Source: Bacteroidales bacterium UBA7258
GTDB taxonomy: Bacteria > Bacteroidota > Bacteroidia > Bacteroidales > UBA932
DNA: 49,058 bases
NCBI GenBank assembly: GCA_002472565.1
Contig: DKSK01000023.1
Coordinates: 1 to 49,058, forward strand
Direction of reading: 5' to 3'
A program made the position numbers and the translations under genes. The notes under the pieces are model-generated. The model saw nothing but the letters and a program-made list of their open reading frames with translations. It was not told where the DNA came from and did no database searches. Positions 24,878 to 33,341 of the stretch are shown here, in pieces; the stretch's first letter is position 1, and every line of letters starts with the position of its first letter.

Positions 24878-25588
24878 ATGGAGGTCTTCTACGCGAGTCG
24901 GGAAGGAGGCGAGGCCTTGCTCGGCCCTGAGGAGTCTCTCCATGCCGCCAGAGTTCTCAGACACAAGGCCGGAGATGAAATCAACGTGATCGACGGGGTA
25001 GGAAGTCTCTTTGTCGTCCGGCTTACCGAAGTATCGAAGAGGGAGTGCCGCGGCACTATCCTCCAGGAGATTCCCGGGTGGGGGAGCCATCCTTACCGCC
25101 TCACCATGGCTGTCTGCCCGACCAAGAACCTCGAAAGATTCGAATGGTTCGCCGAGAAAGCGGCCGAACTGGGGGTCGACAGGCTGGTGCCGGTGATAGG
25201 AGAGCGCTCGGAAAGGGAGTCCGTGAACATGGAGAGGCTCCGCCGCGTGCTCATCTCCGCCTGCAAGCAGAGCTATAAGGGCCGCCTCCCCGAAGTCTCG
25301 GAACCCCAGAGCGTCAGAGACTTCATCGCCTCCCCGGCGGAGGGCCTGAAGGCCATAGCCTATTGTTTCGAGGGGGAGACGCGAAGGCTCTCTTTCGCCG
25401 ACGCCCTCCGAGACTATAAGGGCGATACCTACACCGTCCTCATCGGCCCGGAAGGAGACTTCTCCCCGGAAGAGGCGGGGCTTGCCCTCGCCGCCGGCTT
25501 CCTCCCGGTCCATCTCGGATCCTCCCGCCTCAGGACGGAGACCGCCGCCTTGACAGCTGTCGAGGGTGTTTATTTTAAGTATATGTAA
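24878..25588 (+). CDS. rsmE: 16S rRNA (uracil-1498-N3)-methyltransferase
   Basis: 236 residues, usual length. RsmE methylates U1498 of 16S rRNA using SAM. The N-terminal PUA-like part (LGPEESLHAARVLRHKAGDE) precedes the SPOUT domain with its knot motifs YTVLIGPEGDFSPEEA and HLGSSRLRTETAALTAV. The middle holds KNLERFEWFAEKAAELGVD, also typical. It begins 1 bp after the upstream stop, so the two genes are cotranscribed. Confidence 0.95.
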   Translation: MEVFYASREGGEALLGPEESLHAARVLRHKAGDEINVIDGVGSLFVVRLTEVSKRECRGTILQEIPGWGSHPYRLTMAVCPTKNLERFEWFAEKAAELGVDRLVPVIGERSERESVNMERLRRVLISACKQSYKGRLPEVSEPQSVRDFIASPAEGLKAIAYCFEGETRRLSFADALRDYKGDTYTVLIGPEGDFSPEEAGLALAAGFLPVHLGSSRLRTETAALTAVEGVYFKYM

Positions 25589-25600
25589 ATCAACTCTTTA

Positions 25601-26788
25601 ATGAATATGGAAAACGCACCTGCAAAGAAAAGGTATCTTTCGCTTGACGTCCTTCGGGGCCTTACTATAGCCTTCATGTGCGTCGTCAACAATCCCGGTT
25701 CATGGTCTCATATCTTCCCTCCGCTGCGGCATGCCGCATGGACTGGATGCACGCCGACGGACCTGGTCTATCCTTTCTTCCTCTTCTGCAGTGGCTGCGC
25801 CATGGCCTTTTCCTTCGCTAAATACTATGGTCATCCATCGCAGGCCATGGGTAAGATATTCCGCAGAGGACTGGCCATCATCCTTGTGGGCATCCTGATA
25901 AATCTCTTTCCTTTCTTCCCGGTCAGCCCTCATGACCCTACATGGACTTTTGGCCAGAACTATGCCTACTGGCTGGGCCACCGGAGAATCTTCGGAGTTC
26001 TCCAGAGAATCGGAGTATCATATATAATTGGAGGAGTGCTCGCAGTCTGGCTTAAGAAGCCTGCCAGAATAATGGGAGCCATAGCCGTCCTAGCCACGGC
26101 TTACACCTTGATTCTCGTCCTCTTCGGCTCTGCCCCGGGACCCTTCACCCTCGAAGGCAACGTCTCCATGAAGATAGACCTCGCCCTCGTCGGCCCTGAT
26201 CATGTCTATCATGGCTATCATCTTCCTGACGGCAGCCCGACCAACTTCGATCCGGAAGGCCTGCTCGGAGGCATGACGGGGGCCTGCACCCTGCTCCTCG
26301 GCTACCTCATCGGTTCGATGATACGCAGGTCCGGCAAGAGGCTCGAAAAGGATCCTTCAGATGGGTCGAACCAGCCTGTGGTTGTCTCCTGCCGCATTTT
26401 CGTCTACGCCTGCTTCAGCCTGGCCCTCGCCATGATCCTTAGCATATGGATCCCTATAAGCAAGCCACTCTGGTCTGCGTCCTACGTCTTCTATGCCGGA
26501 GGCTGGTCCATGATGGCCCTCGCTCTTCTCGCCTATCTCATCGACGTGAGAGGCCACGCCAAGCTCTTTCAGCCTTTCAACATCATGGGCCACAACGCTT
26601 TGGCGGCCTTCGTTCTGAGCGACGTCATTGTCGTTTCGGCCCGCGACCTGGGCTTCTACTCCACGGGCTTCTACCATATGTTCACCCTCAACGAGTACAC
26701 CTCCCTCGCCTGGGCTCTCATCTTTGGCTTCGTAATATTCCTCCTGCTGTGGTTCCTCTACAGCAAGAAAATTTTCATAAGACTCTAA
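25601..26788 (+). CDS. DUF5009 / NagX-like multipass membrane acyltransferase
   Basis: 395 residues with about 10 membrane helices. It starts with a short cytoplasmic tail then RYLSLDVLRGLTIAFMCVVN, the hallmark of the heparan-alpha-glucosaminide N-acetyltransferase-like (COG4299/DUF5009) family. Further family features are GCTPTDLVYPFFLFCSGCAM, RIFGVLQRIGVSYI and FNIMGHNALAAFVLSD. Members are thought to move acyl groups onto sugars across the inner membrane; the substrate here is unknown. It follows rsmE by 12 bp and precedes the phosphoesterase by 4 bp. Confidence 0.88.
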   Translation: MNMENAPAKKRYLSLDVLRGLTIAFMCVVNNPGSWSHIFPPLRHAAWTGCTPTDLVYPFFLFCSGCAMAFSFAKYYGHPSQAMGKIFRRGLAIILVGILINLFPFFPVSPHDPTWTFGQNYAYWLGHRRIFGVLQRIGVSYIIGGVLAVWLKKPARIMGAIAVLATAYTLILVLFGSAPGPFTLEGNVSMKIDLALVGPDHVYHGYHLPDGSPTNFDPEGLLGGMTGACTLLLGYLIGSMIRRSGKRLEKDPSDGSNQPVVVSCRIFVYACFSLALAMILSIWIPISKPLWSASYVFYAGGWSMMALALLAYLIDVRGHAKLFQPFNIMGHNALAAFVLSDVIVVSARDLGFYSTGFYHMFTLNEYTSLAWALIFGFVIFLLLWFLYSKKIFIRL

Positions 26789-26792
26789 ATCC

Positions 26793-27284
26793 ATGTACGT
26801 CGGCATAATATCGGACACTCACGGGGTCTTTTCCGACGAGTTCAAGAAATTTCTGGAGCCGGTCGACGTCATCTGGCATGCCGGGGATTTCGGAGGCGGA
26901 GTGAGTTTCGCCCGACAGATTTCTGCCTTCAAACCCCTCATCGGAGTCTATGGCAATTGCGACGGCCAGGATATCCGCTACGAACATCCGCGCACCCAGC
27001 TCTTCAATTGTGAGGGGCTGAAGGTGCTGATGACCCATATCGGAGGCTCTCCGGGCCATTATCCGCTGAATGTGGAAGCCATGCTCGCCGCCCATGCTCC
27101 GGACATCTTCGTCTGCGGGCACAGCCATATTCTCATGGTGAAAAATGACCCTGAACACAAGCTGCTTTACATCAATCCAGGAGCGGCTGGCATCCAGGGA
27201 TGGCAGGTGGTCCGGACTGCTTTGAGGGTCAGAATTGACGGGAAAAACATCCATGATATGGAGGTTTTCAATTTAAAACGTTGA
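26793..27284 (+). CDS. YfcE/MJ0936-type metallophosphoesterase
   Basis: 163 residues, cytoplasmic. All metal-binding motifs of the calcineurin-like fold are visible in order: IISDTHG, WHAGDFG, YGNCDG, MTHIGG and CGHSHI. Small members hydrolyse phosphodiesters in vitro, and their cellular substrate is generally unknown. It ends the plus-strand run that began upstream of mutL; the next gene has its own promoter 62 bp further on. Confidence 0.93.
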   Translation: MYVGIISDTHGVFSDEFKKFLEPVDVIWHAGDFGGGVSFARQISAFKPLIGVYGNCDGQDIRYEHPRTQLFNCEGLKVLMTHIGGSPGHYPLNVEAMLAAHAPDIFVCGHSHILMVKNDPEHKLLYINPGAAGIQGWQVVRTALRVRIDGKNIHDMEVFNLKR

Positions 27285-27345
27285 TGGTAAATCGTTTAAC
27301 CCCAAAATTCTCAAAATATAGTATTCACATTTTCAAAAAATAGTC

Positions 27346-27353
27346 TACCTTTG
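27346..27353 (+). promoter_or_regulatory. -7 box of the small Ala-rich lipoprotein gene
   Basis: TACCTTTG, exact to TAnnTTTG, giving a leader of about 45-50 nt before ATG 27406. The -33 region has no clear TTTG. Confidence 0.5.
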
Positions 27354-27405
27354 CCCCTGTCATTTGAAACAAAGATTAGTTTAACTAGTTAATGTGTTAA
27401 AAATT

Positions 27406-27612
27406 ATGAAAAAGGTATTTGTATTCGTAGCAGCCGTTGCCGTTTTGGCTTGCGCTGCTTCTTGCGGAAACAATGCTAAGAAAGCTGCTGAGGCTGCTCA
27501 GGCACAGGCTGATTCTATCGCAGCCGCCGCTAGGGCAGACTCTATCGCTGCCGCTGAGGCCGCTGCCGCAGCTGACACCGCAGCAGTTGACTCTACCGTA
27601 GCCGCTGAGTAA
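27406..27612 (+). CDS. Small Ala-rich lipoprotein with DSIAAA repeats
   Basis: About 68 residues from ATG 27406; a GTG at 27394 also exists. A signal peptide (KKVFVFVAAVAVLACAASC) ends in a lipobox-like AASC followed by GNN. The mature chain of about 50 residues is almost only Ala, Asp, Ser and Glu, with QADSIAAAARADSIAAAEAA repeat units, helical and acidic. It has a private promoter and a strong terminator and so forms a monocistronic unit. It recalls small abundant envelope lipoproteins, but lacks the C-terminal lysine used by Lpp to attach to peptidoglycan. Function unknown. Confidence 0.8.
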   Translation: MKKVFVFVAAVAVLACAASCGNNAKKAAEAAQAQADSIAAAARADSIAAAEAAAAADTAAVDSTVAAE

Positions 27613-27669
27613 TTAATATATATTAATTCTCCAGCAAGGCTGAGAGGCATTGCTTTTTCTAAAATTATT

Positions 27670-27704
27670 GCGGAATTTGGCTTACGCCAAGTGCCGCTTT
27701 TTTT
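27670..27704 (+). terminator. Rho-independent terminator after the small lipoprotein
   Basis: GCGG...TTGGC-TTAC-GCCAA...CCGC stem with small internal bulges followed by seven T. Confidence 0.8.
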
Positions 27705-27750
27705 GTGTCTCGAAGGCCCGTGGCGAGCCGTAAGTTCCGTGGGGCCCTCA

Positions 27751-27778
27751 GGGTGGCCGTCCGCTTCGCGGGGCGGCC
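27751..27778 (-). terminator. GC-rich hairpin abutting the radA stop
   Basis: On the minus strand GGCC...CCGC-GAA-GCGG...GGCC folds into a GC-rich stem directly after the radA stop codon. There is no T run, so it may be an RNA-end stabiliser or pause site instead of a terminator. Confidence 0.35.
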
Positions 27779-29152
27779 CTAACCTTTGAACAAGGAGCGG
27801 ACCAAGGCTGGGATGTCCGCCACCCTCACCACCTTGATGCCTTCGGCGGCATCTTTCGAGAGGGAAGAGTATTTGGAGATGTAGATTTGTGAGAAGCCAA
27901 GACGGGCCGCCTCCGTGACTCTCCTGTCAGTCTGGTTCACGGGGCGTATCTCTCCGCTCAGTCCGACCTCTCCCGCGAAACAGATGTCGGAAGGAAGGGC
28001 GTAATCTATGTTAGAGGACAACACGGCGCAGACGACAGAGAGGTCGCAAGCCGGATCGGTGACCCTCAGGCCTCCCGCCATATTCAAGAAAACATCCTTC
28101 ATGTTGAGTTTGAAACCTGCCCTCTTCTCAAGTACTGCCAGCAGCATATTAAGGCGCCTGACGTCGAAACCGGTGGCCGACCTCTGTGCCGTCCCGTAGG
28201 CGGCCGTGCTGACAAGAGCCTGTACCTCAAAGACAAAAGGCCTCAATCCGTCCAGCATCACCGCTATCGCCGTGCCGCTCAGCCCTTCCTCATGCATCGG
28301 CATGAGCAATTCGGACGGGTTCTTGACCTCGCGCAGCCCAGTGCCCGTCATCTCGAAGACCGCAAGCTCAGAGGTCGAGCCGAAACGGTTTTTGATACTC
28401 CTGAGAATGCGGTATGGACCTTTGTCGTCGCCTTCGAACTGTAAGACGACGTCTACTATGTGTTCGAGAATCTTCGGCCCGGCGATGTAGCCGTCCTTCG
28501 TAATGTGGCCGATGAGAATAACGGGGATGCCGCTGACTTTGGCGAAATGCAGAAGCATTGAGGTGACTTCCTTCACCTGGGTCACGGAGCCTGCCGATGA
28601 ATCGATGGCTTCCGAGTACATGGTCTGGACTGAGTCGACGACCATCAGCTGCGGCCTAAGTTCTTGAGCTTCAGCGATGATGGTCCCCATGTTGGTCTCG
28701 CTGAGTATGGAGACGTTGGAGGCGTCGCCTCCGAGCCTGTCGGCACGCATCTTCACCTGCCTGGCGCTTTCCTCGCCGGTGACGTAGAGGGTTCTCAGAC
28801 CCTTGCAGGAGAGAGGGATCTGGAGCGAGAGGGTGGACTTGCCGATTCCCGGTTCACCGCCGATGAGGACCAGCGAGCCTTCTACCAGACCGCCTCCCAG
28901 CAGTCTGTCCAGCTCTTCGCTTCCGAGAGAAATTCTGTTCTCCTGGGCCGAGGTTATGTCTGCGAGCTTCTCGGGTTTTCTTCCCGGGATACTTCCCGCC
29001 CCGGCATTCTTGTTGGGTTTCCCGGTGACGATGGTCTTTTCCACCATGGTGTTCCATGAACCGCAGGCAGGGCAGCGGCCCATCCATTTTGGATATTCAT
29101 TCCCGCAGTTTGTGCAGAAGAACACCGTCTTCTCTTTTCCAGTCACAGCCAT
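27779..29152 (-). CDS. radA: DNA repair protein RadA
   Basis: About 457 residues from ATG 29152. An ATG at 29251 extends the frame, but the -7 box at 29234-29227 lies inside that extension. RadA (Sms) is a RecA-like helicase for branch migration in recombination. The N-terminal zinc finger is CTNCGNEYPKWMGRCPACGSW; Walker A is GGEPGIGKSTL; the RadA-specific KNRFGST motif is present. The C-terminal Lon-protease-like domain ends near AEGIKVVRVADIPALV. It is divergent from the GH3 gene and has no operon partner. Confidence 0.97.
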   Translation of the reverse strand: MAVTGKEKTVFFCTNCGNEYPKWMGRCPACGSWNTMVEKTIVTGKPNKNAGAGSIPGRKPEKLADITSAQENRISLGSEELDRLLGGGLVEGSLVLIGGEPGIGKSTLSLQIPLSCKGLRTLYVTGEESARQVKMRADRLGGDASNVSILSETNMGTIIAEAQELRPQLMVVDSVQTMYSEAIDSSAGSVTQVKEVTSMLLHFAKVSGIPVILIGHITKDGYIAGPKILEHIVDVVLQFEGDDKGPYRILRSIKNRFGSTSELAVFEMTGTGLREVKNPSELLMPMHEEGLSGTAIAVMLDGLRPFVFEVQALVSTAAYGTAQRSATGFDVRRLNMLLAVLEKRAGFKLNMKDVFLNMAGGLRVTDPACDLSVVCAVLSSNIDYALPSDICFAGEVGLSGEIRPVNQTDRRVTEAARLGFSQIYISKYSSLSKDAAEGIKVVRVADIPALVRSLFKG

Positions 29153-29226
29153 ATGAATCAAGTCTTTCAGCCTTCGGCCAACTGTCCACTTCCCGCATCT
29201 GCTTCCTCCTCTAGGCAAAGGCTTCC

Positions 29227-29234
29227 CAAAGATA
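29227..29234 (-). promoter_or_regulatory. -7 box of radA
   Basis: TATCTTTG on the minus strand, about 75 bp upstream of ATG 29152. It supports the shorter radA start. Confidence 0.5.
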
Positions 29235-29296
29235 TAAAAAGTTACGCACACTTAAGGCCGTAAATCCGGGGAGGCGAGGCCTCGTATATTTTTTGG

Positions 29297-29304
29297 TATA
29301 TTTG
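29297..29304 (+). promoter_or_regulatory. -7 box of the GH3-GH29 operon
   Basis: TATATTTG, 28 bp before ATG 29333. No convincing -33 box. Confidence 0.5.
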
Positions 29305-29332
29305 TGATTGTCAGGATTAATGACACAGACTG

Positions 29333-31708
29333 ATGACAATTAAAAGAATATGCCGCTCCGCAATCGTGGCCTCTCTCTCATTCATGGCCGCGACCTGCGG
29401 CAAGGGCCTCGAACCCTATAAGGATAGCACGAAGCCTGTCGAGACCAGAGTCATGGACCTTCTTGGAAGAATGACTATGGAAGAGAAGGTGGGACAGCTG
29501 CTCTGCCCCTATGGCTGGCCCATGTATGAGAAAGATTCCGTCAATGGAGATAAAGTCCGTGAAAGCCAGGCTTTCCGTGATTTCATCGAAAAGCAGAAAG
29601 GCGGAATGCTCTGGGGCCTGTTCAGAGCCGACCCCTGGACTCGGAAGACCCTCGAAAACGGCCTTGACCCTGCTCTTGCGGCCAAGACTTACAACGCCCT
29701 CCAGCGCTACGCCATTGAACATAGCCGGCTCGGAATCCCGATAATTCTCGCAGAAGAAGCCCCTCACGGGCACATGGCCATAGGAACGACCGTCTTCCCG
29801 ACAGGCATCGGAATGGCCTCGACCTGGGACAAGGAACTCATGGAGGCTGAAGGCAGAGTCATCGCCATGGAACTGAGGGCCCAGGGGGCTCATATAGCCT
29901 ATGGCCCCGTCATGGACCTTGCAAGAGAGCCGAGATGGTCGAGGGTGGAAGAGACCCTTGGCGAAGACCCTTACCTTTCGGGTGAGATGGCCGCTTCCGA
30001 GGTCAGAGGGCTTTCCCCTCTCCACAACGGCTATGACAAGGGAGTAGCGGCCACCTTGAAGCATTTCATCGCTTATGGAGTCCCCGAAGGCGGTCACAAC
30101 GGCAATCCTTCCTCCTTAGGTGAAAGAGAGCTCATGGAGACCTATCTTCCTCCTTTCCGCAAGGCCATCGAGGCCGGAGCCCTCTCCGTGATGACCTCTT
30201 ACAACGCCATCGACGGACTTCCGTCAACCTCGAACCGTAAACTTCTGACAGAGTTGCTGAGAGACGGCTTGCGCTTTGGAGGGCTCGTGGTTTCGGACCT
30301 TTACAGCATCGACGGCCTCGAAGGAAGCCATCATGTAGCTGGCTCTCCTGCCGAAGCGGGAAGGATGGCTCTTGAGGCCGGAGTCGATGTCGACCTCGGA
30401 GCGAAATGCTATGCGGCCATGCTTAAGGAAAGCGGCTCTGAATCCGTGGCTTCGGAACTTGACATGAAGGCCTTGAACCAGGCTGTCGCAAGGGTGCTTG
30501 AGCTGAAATTCAGGATGGGCCTTTTCGATCATCCTTACATCGACACTCTGCTCGCCGAAAAGAATGTCCGCAGCCCCGAAAACGTGGCCCTTGCCCTGCG
30601 CTCCGCCAGGGAGAGCATAGTCCTGCTGAAAAATGACGGCCTTCTTCCACTTAAGAAAACCGCGACAGTAGCCGTCATAGGCCCGAACGCCGATGTGATG
30701 TACAACCAGCTTGGAGACTATACGGCGCCCCAGGACCCGGAAGCCATAGTGACTCCTCTCGAAGGGATAATCCGCAAGATAGGCGCTGATAAGGTCCGCT
30801 ACGCCAAGGGCTGCGCAATCCGCGACCCCGATCCTTCGGGAATAGCGGCGGCGGTGGCCGCGGCAAAGAGCGCAGACGTGGCCCTTGTCTTTGTCGGCGG
30901 CTCCTCCGCCCGGGACTTCCGCACTAAATACGTTGACACGGGAGCCGCCGTGGCTACTGGCGAGTTTCCTAGCGACATGGATGCCGGAGAAGGCTTCGAC
31001 CGTTCCTCGCTATCGCTTCTCGGCGTGCAGGAGGAGCTGCTCAAAGCGCTGAAACAGACAGGGAAACCTATGGCAGTAGTCTACATCCAAGGCCGTCCGC
31101 TGGACATGCGCCTCTCTTCCTCCGAAGCCGACGCCCTTCTCTGCGCCTGGTATCCGGGAATGGAAGGAGGCGCGGCCTTGGCCGATGTCCTCTTCGGGGA
31201 CTTCAACCCTTCTGGAAGGCTCCCTGTGTCCGTGCCTCTGGATGTGGGACAGCTCCCTGTCTATTATGACAAGCGTTTCCCGGAAGGCGGCGGCTATGTC
31301 GAGGAACTTTCAAAGCCGCTTTATCCCTTCGGCTTCGGTCTCAGCTACACCTCCTTCGACTATTCCGACCTCAAGGTTGAGGTCTGCCGAGACCCGCTTT
31401 CCGCCAAGGTGAGCTTCAAAGTCCGCAACACCGGTGCCGTGGCCGGAACCGACGTCCCGCAAGTCTACATCACCGATCTCAAGGCTTCTACGGTCCGCCC
31501 GATGCTCCAGCTCTGTGGCTTCGAGAGAGTAAGCCTGGACCCAGGAGAGGAGAAGACGCTTACTCTCAACCTCGGCAGGGAAGCCTTTACCCTCTATGAT
31601 CCTTCCATGAAGGAAGTCGTGGAAGCAGGGGACTTCCTCATCCGGGTCGGAGCCTCCTCCTCGGATCTCCGCCTGAGAAAGACAATCGGAATTGAAGAAG
31701 GAATATGA
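29333..31708 (+). CDS. GH3 glycoside hydrolase (beta-glucosidase-like), exported lipoprotein
   Basis: 791 residues. The signal sequence ends in SFMAATC-GKG, suggesting a lipoprotein. The N-terminal barrel (about 40-390) has MTMEEKVGQLL, HFIAYG and VSDLYSIDGLEGSH, where the Asp of SDL is the nucleophile position. The alpha/beta sandwich follows (SIVLLKNDGLLPLKKTATVAVIGPNAD), with LLCAWYPGMEGGAALADVLFGDFNPSGRLPVSVP split across the domain end. A fibronectin-III-like domain closes it (YPFGFGLSYTSF onward). GH3 members are mostly exo-beta-glucosidases or xylosidases; specificity is not readable from sequence. The stop overlaps the GH29 start by 4 bp (ATGA), so the two enzymes are coupled and probably act on the same glycan. 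Confidence 0.94.
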   Translation: MTIKRICRSAIVASLSFMAATCGKGLEPYKDSTKPVETRVMDLLGRMTMEEKVGQLLCPYGWPMYEKDSVNGDKVRESQAFRDFIEKQKGGMLWGLFRADPWTRKTLENGLDPALAAKTYNALQRYAIEHSRLGIPIILAEEAPHGHMAIGTTVFPTGIGMASTWDKELMEAEGRVIAMELRAQGAHIAYGPVMDLAREPRWSRVEETLGEDPYLSGEMAASEVRGLSPLHNGYDKGVAATLKHFIAYGVPEGGHNGNPSSLGERELMETYLPPFRKAIEAGALSVMTSYNAIDGLPSTSNRKLLTELLRDGLRFGGLVVSDLYSIDGLEGSHHVAGSPAEAGRMALEAGVDVDLGAKCYAAMLKESGSESVASELDMKALNQAVARVLELKFRMGLFDHPYIDTLLAEKNVRSPENVALALRSARESIVLLKNDGLLPLKKTATVAVIGPNADVMYNQLGDYTAPQDPEAIVTPLEGIIRKIGADKVRYAKGCAIRDPDPSGIAAAVAAAKSADVALVFVGGSSARDFRTKYVDTGAAVATGEFPSDMDAGEGFDRSSLSLLGVQEELLKALKQTGKPMAVVYIQGRPLDMRLSSSEADALLCAWYPGMEGGAALADVLFGDFNPSGRLPVSVPLDVGQLPVYYDKRFPEGGGYVEELSKPLYPFGFGLSYTSFDYSDLKVEVCRDPLSAKVSFKVRNTGAVAGTDVPQVYITDLKASTVRPMLQLCGFERVSLDPGEEKTLTLNLGREAFTLYDPSMKEVVEAGDFLIRVGASSSDLRLRKTIGIEEGI

Positions 31709-33183
31709 TGACGGCTATGGAACTTGTAGATAAACTGTTCATGACGGCCCTTGCCATAGGCCTTGCCTCCTGCACCGCGAAGGTGCCTCCTCCTTACGGG
31801 AGCGTTCCTACTGCGGAACAGCTTGAATGGCAGAAGATGGAGATGAATATGTTCTGCCATTTCGGGCCCAACACTTTTACGGGGGCCGAATGGGGATCGG
31901 GAGCCGAGAGGGAGAATGTTTTCGCCCCGGCTGACCTTGATTGCAGACAGTGGGCGTCCACGGCCCGCAGGGCCGGTTTCAAAGGCTTGATACTTACGGC
32001 TAAGCACCATGACGGCTTCTGCCTTTGGCCAAACCCGGAAAGCCGTCACACCGTAGCCCAAAGTTCATGGAGGGACGGGAGAGGAGACGTGCTCAATGAA
32101 TTTATGGAAGCTTGCAAGAGCGAAGGGCTCAAAGCCGGCATCTACATTTCTCCATGGGACAGGAACGATCCTCATTATGGCTCAGAGGCTTATAATAACG
32201 TCTACGTGAAGACTCTGCGTTCGGCCCTGAGCTATGGGGAAATCTTCGAACTGTGGTTTGACGGGGCTAACGGAGAAGGACCGGGGGGAAAGCGGCAGAG
32301 ATACGACTGGACGCTCTTCCGCTCCACCGTCCGGAGCCTCCGGCCCGGCGCCCTGATGTTCAGCGATGTCGGACCAGACTGCCGCTGGGTCGGTGATGAG
32401 GCAGGAGTAGCCGGAGAAACGAACTGGAGCAGCCTCGACACTTGCGGCTTTGAGCCCGGGCTCGGAGCGCCTCCGCCGGATACCCTGATGACAGGAAACC
32501 GAGGTGCCGGGGCCTGGGTACCTGCTGAATGTGACGTATCGATAAGGCCAGGCTGGTTCTGGAAGGCCTCGGAGACTTCTTTACTTAAGTCGGTAAATGA
32601 TTTATTGTCAATATATTACACCAGCGTAGGCCGCAATGCTCTTCTGCTGCTGAATGTTCCGCCCGATACCTCCGGCCGCATAGACAGAACGGATTCTCTC
32701 AGGCTCATGGAGTTCCGCGCCGCCCTCACCGCCATTTTCTCGGAGAATCTTGCCTCTGGGGCCAAGGCCGAAGCTACGGACTCTTATTCCCGTCTTTTCA
32801 AGGCGGATAATGTGCTGGACGGGGACTATGACAGCTATTGGGCCGCCGGGAAAAAAGTGGGTTCCGCTTTGGAACTCATCTTTGACGGACCGAAGACCTT
32901 CAATCGGGTCTGCATTCAGGAGTATATTCCTCTGGGTCAGAGAGTTGAGGCCTTTACCGTAGAAGTGCGCCATGAGGGTAAGTGGACAAAGCTTTCCGAA
33001 GCCTCGACCATAGGCTATAAGCGTATCCTTCTGGTGCCTCAGACTACCGCCGATGCCCTCAGGGTGACTTTCGACTCAGCTCTCGCCGAGCCTCTGATTA
33101 ATAATCTGGCGCTCTACCAAGACTCCATCCTGTCCCAGGACTTCGCCCAGAGGCTATGCTCCGCGATGAATCAAGATAAGTGA
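31705..33183 (+). CDS. GH29 alpha-L-fucosidase with C-terminal discoidin-like domain
   Basis: 492 residues. Signal with lipobox IGLASC. The catalytic domain carries NMFCHFGPNTFTG, FKGLILTAKHHDGFCLWPN and ELWFDGANG, whose Asp is the family nucleophile. The general acid is not certain from sequence. After about residue 345 comes a shorter beta domain (YSRLFKADNVLDGDYDSYWA) that looks like F5/8 type C (CBM32-like). It removes terminal alpha-fucose, for instance from mucin or milk-type glycans (family knowledge). The gene overlaps the GH3 gene and no SusC/SusD pair is next to them. Confidence 0.92.
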   Translation: MMTAMELVDKLFMTALAIGLASCTAKVPPPYGSVPTAEQLEWQKMEMNMFCHFGPNTFTGAEWGSGAERENVFAPADLDCRQWASTARRAGFKGLILTAKHHDGFCLWPNPESRHTVAQSSWRDGRGDVLNEFMEACKSEGLKAGIYISPWDRNDPHYGSEAYNNVYVKTLRSALSYGEIFELWFDGANGEGPGGKRQRYDWTLFRSTVRSLRPGALMFSDVGPDCRWVGDEAGVAGETNWSSLDTCGFEPGLGAPPPDTLMTGNRGAGAWVPAECDVSIRPGWFWKASETSLLKSVNDLLSIYYTSVGRNALLLLNVPPDTSGRIDRTDSLRLMEFRAALTAIFSENLASGAKAEATDSYSRLFKADNVLDGDYDSYWAAGKKVGSALELIFDGPKTFNRVCIQEYIPLGQRVEAFTVEVRHEGKWTKLSEASTIGYKRILLVPQTTADALRVTFDSALAEPLINNLALYQDSILSQDFAQRLCSAMNQDK

Positions 33184-33341
33184 GCCTGCGCCTCCTCTAA
33201 GAGGTCAGCATAGTTTATAGTGTTGAAATACATACGAAAATAACTATTTCCCTTCTCGGGAGCTTAAAGAATAAGGCAAAATGGTTGTTTTTACGTTTTA
33301 ATTTTATAATATTTGTAGAAATTTACGTTTTTGAAAATGCT

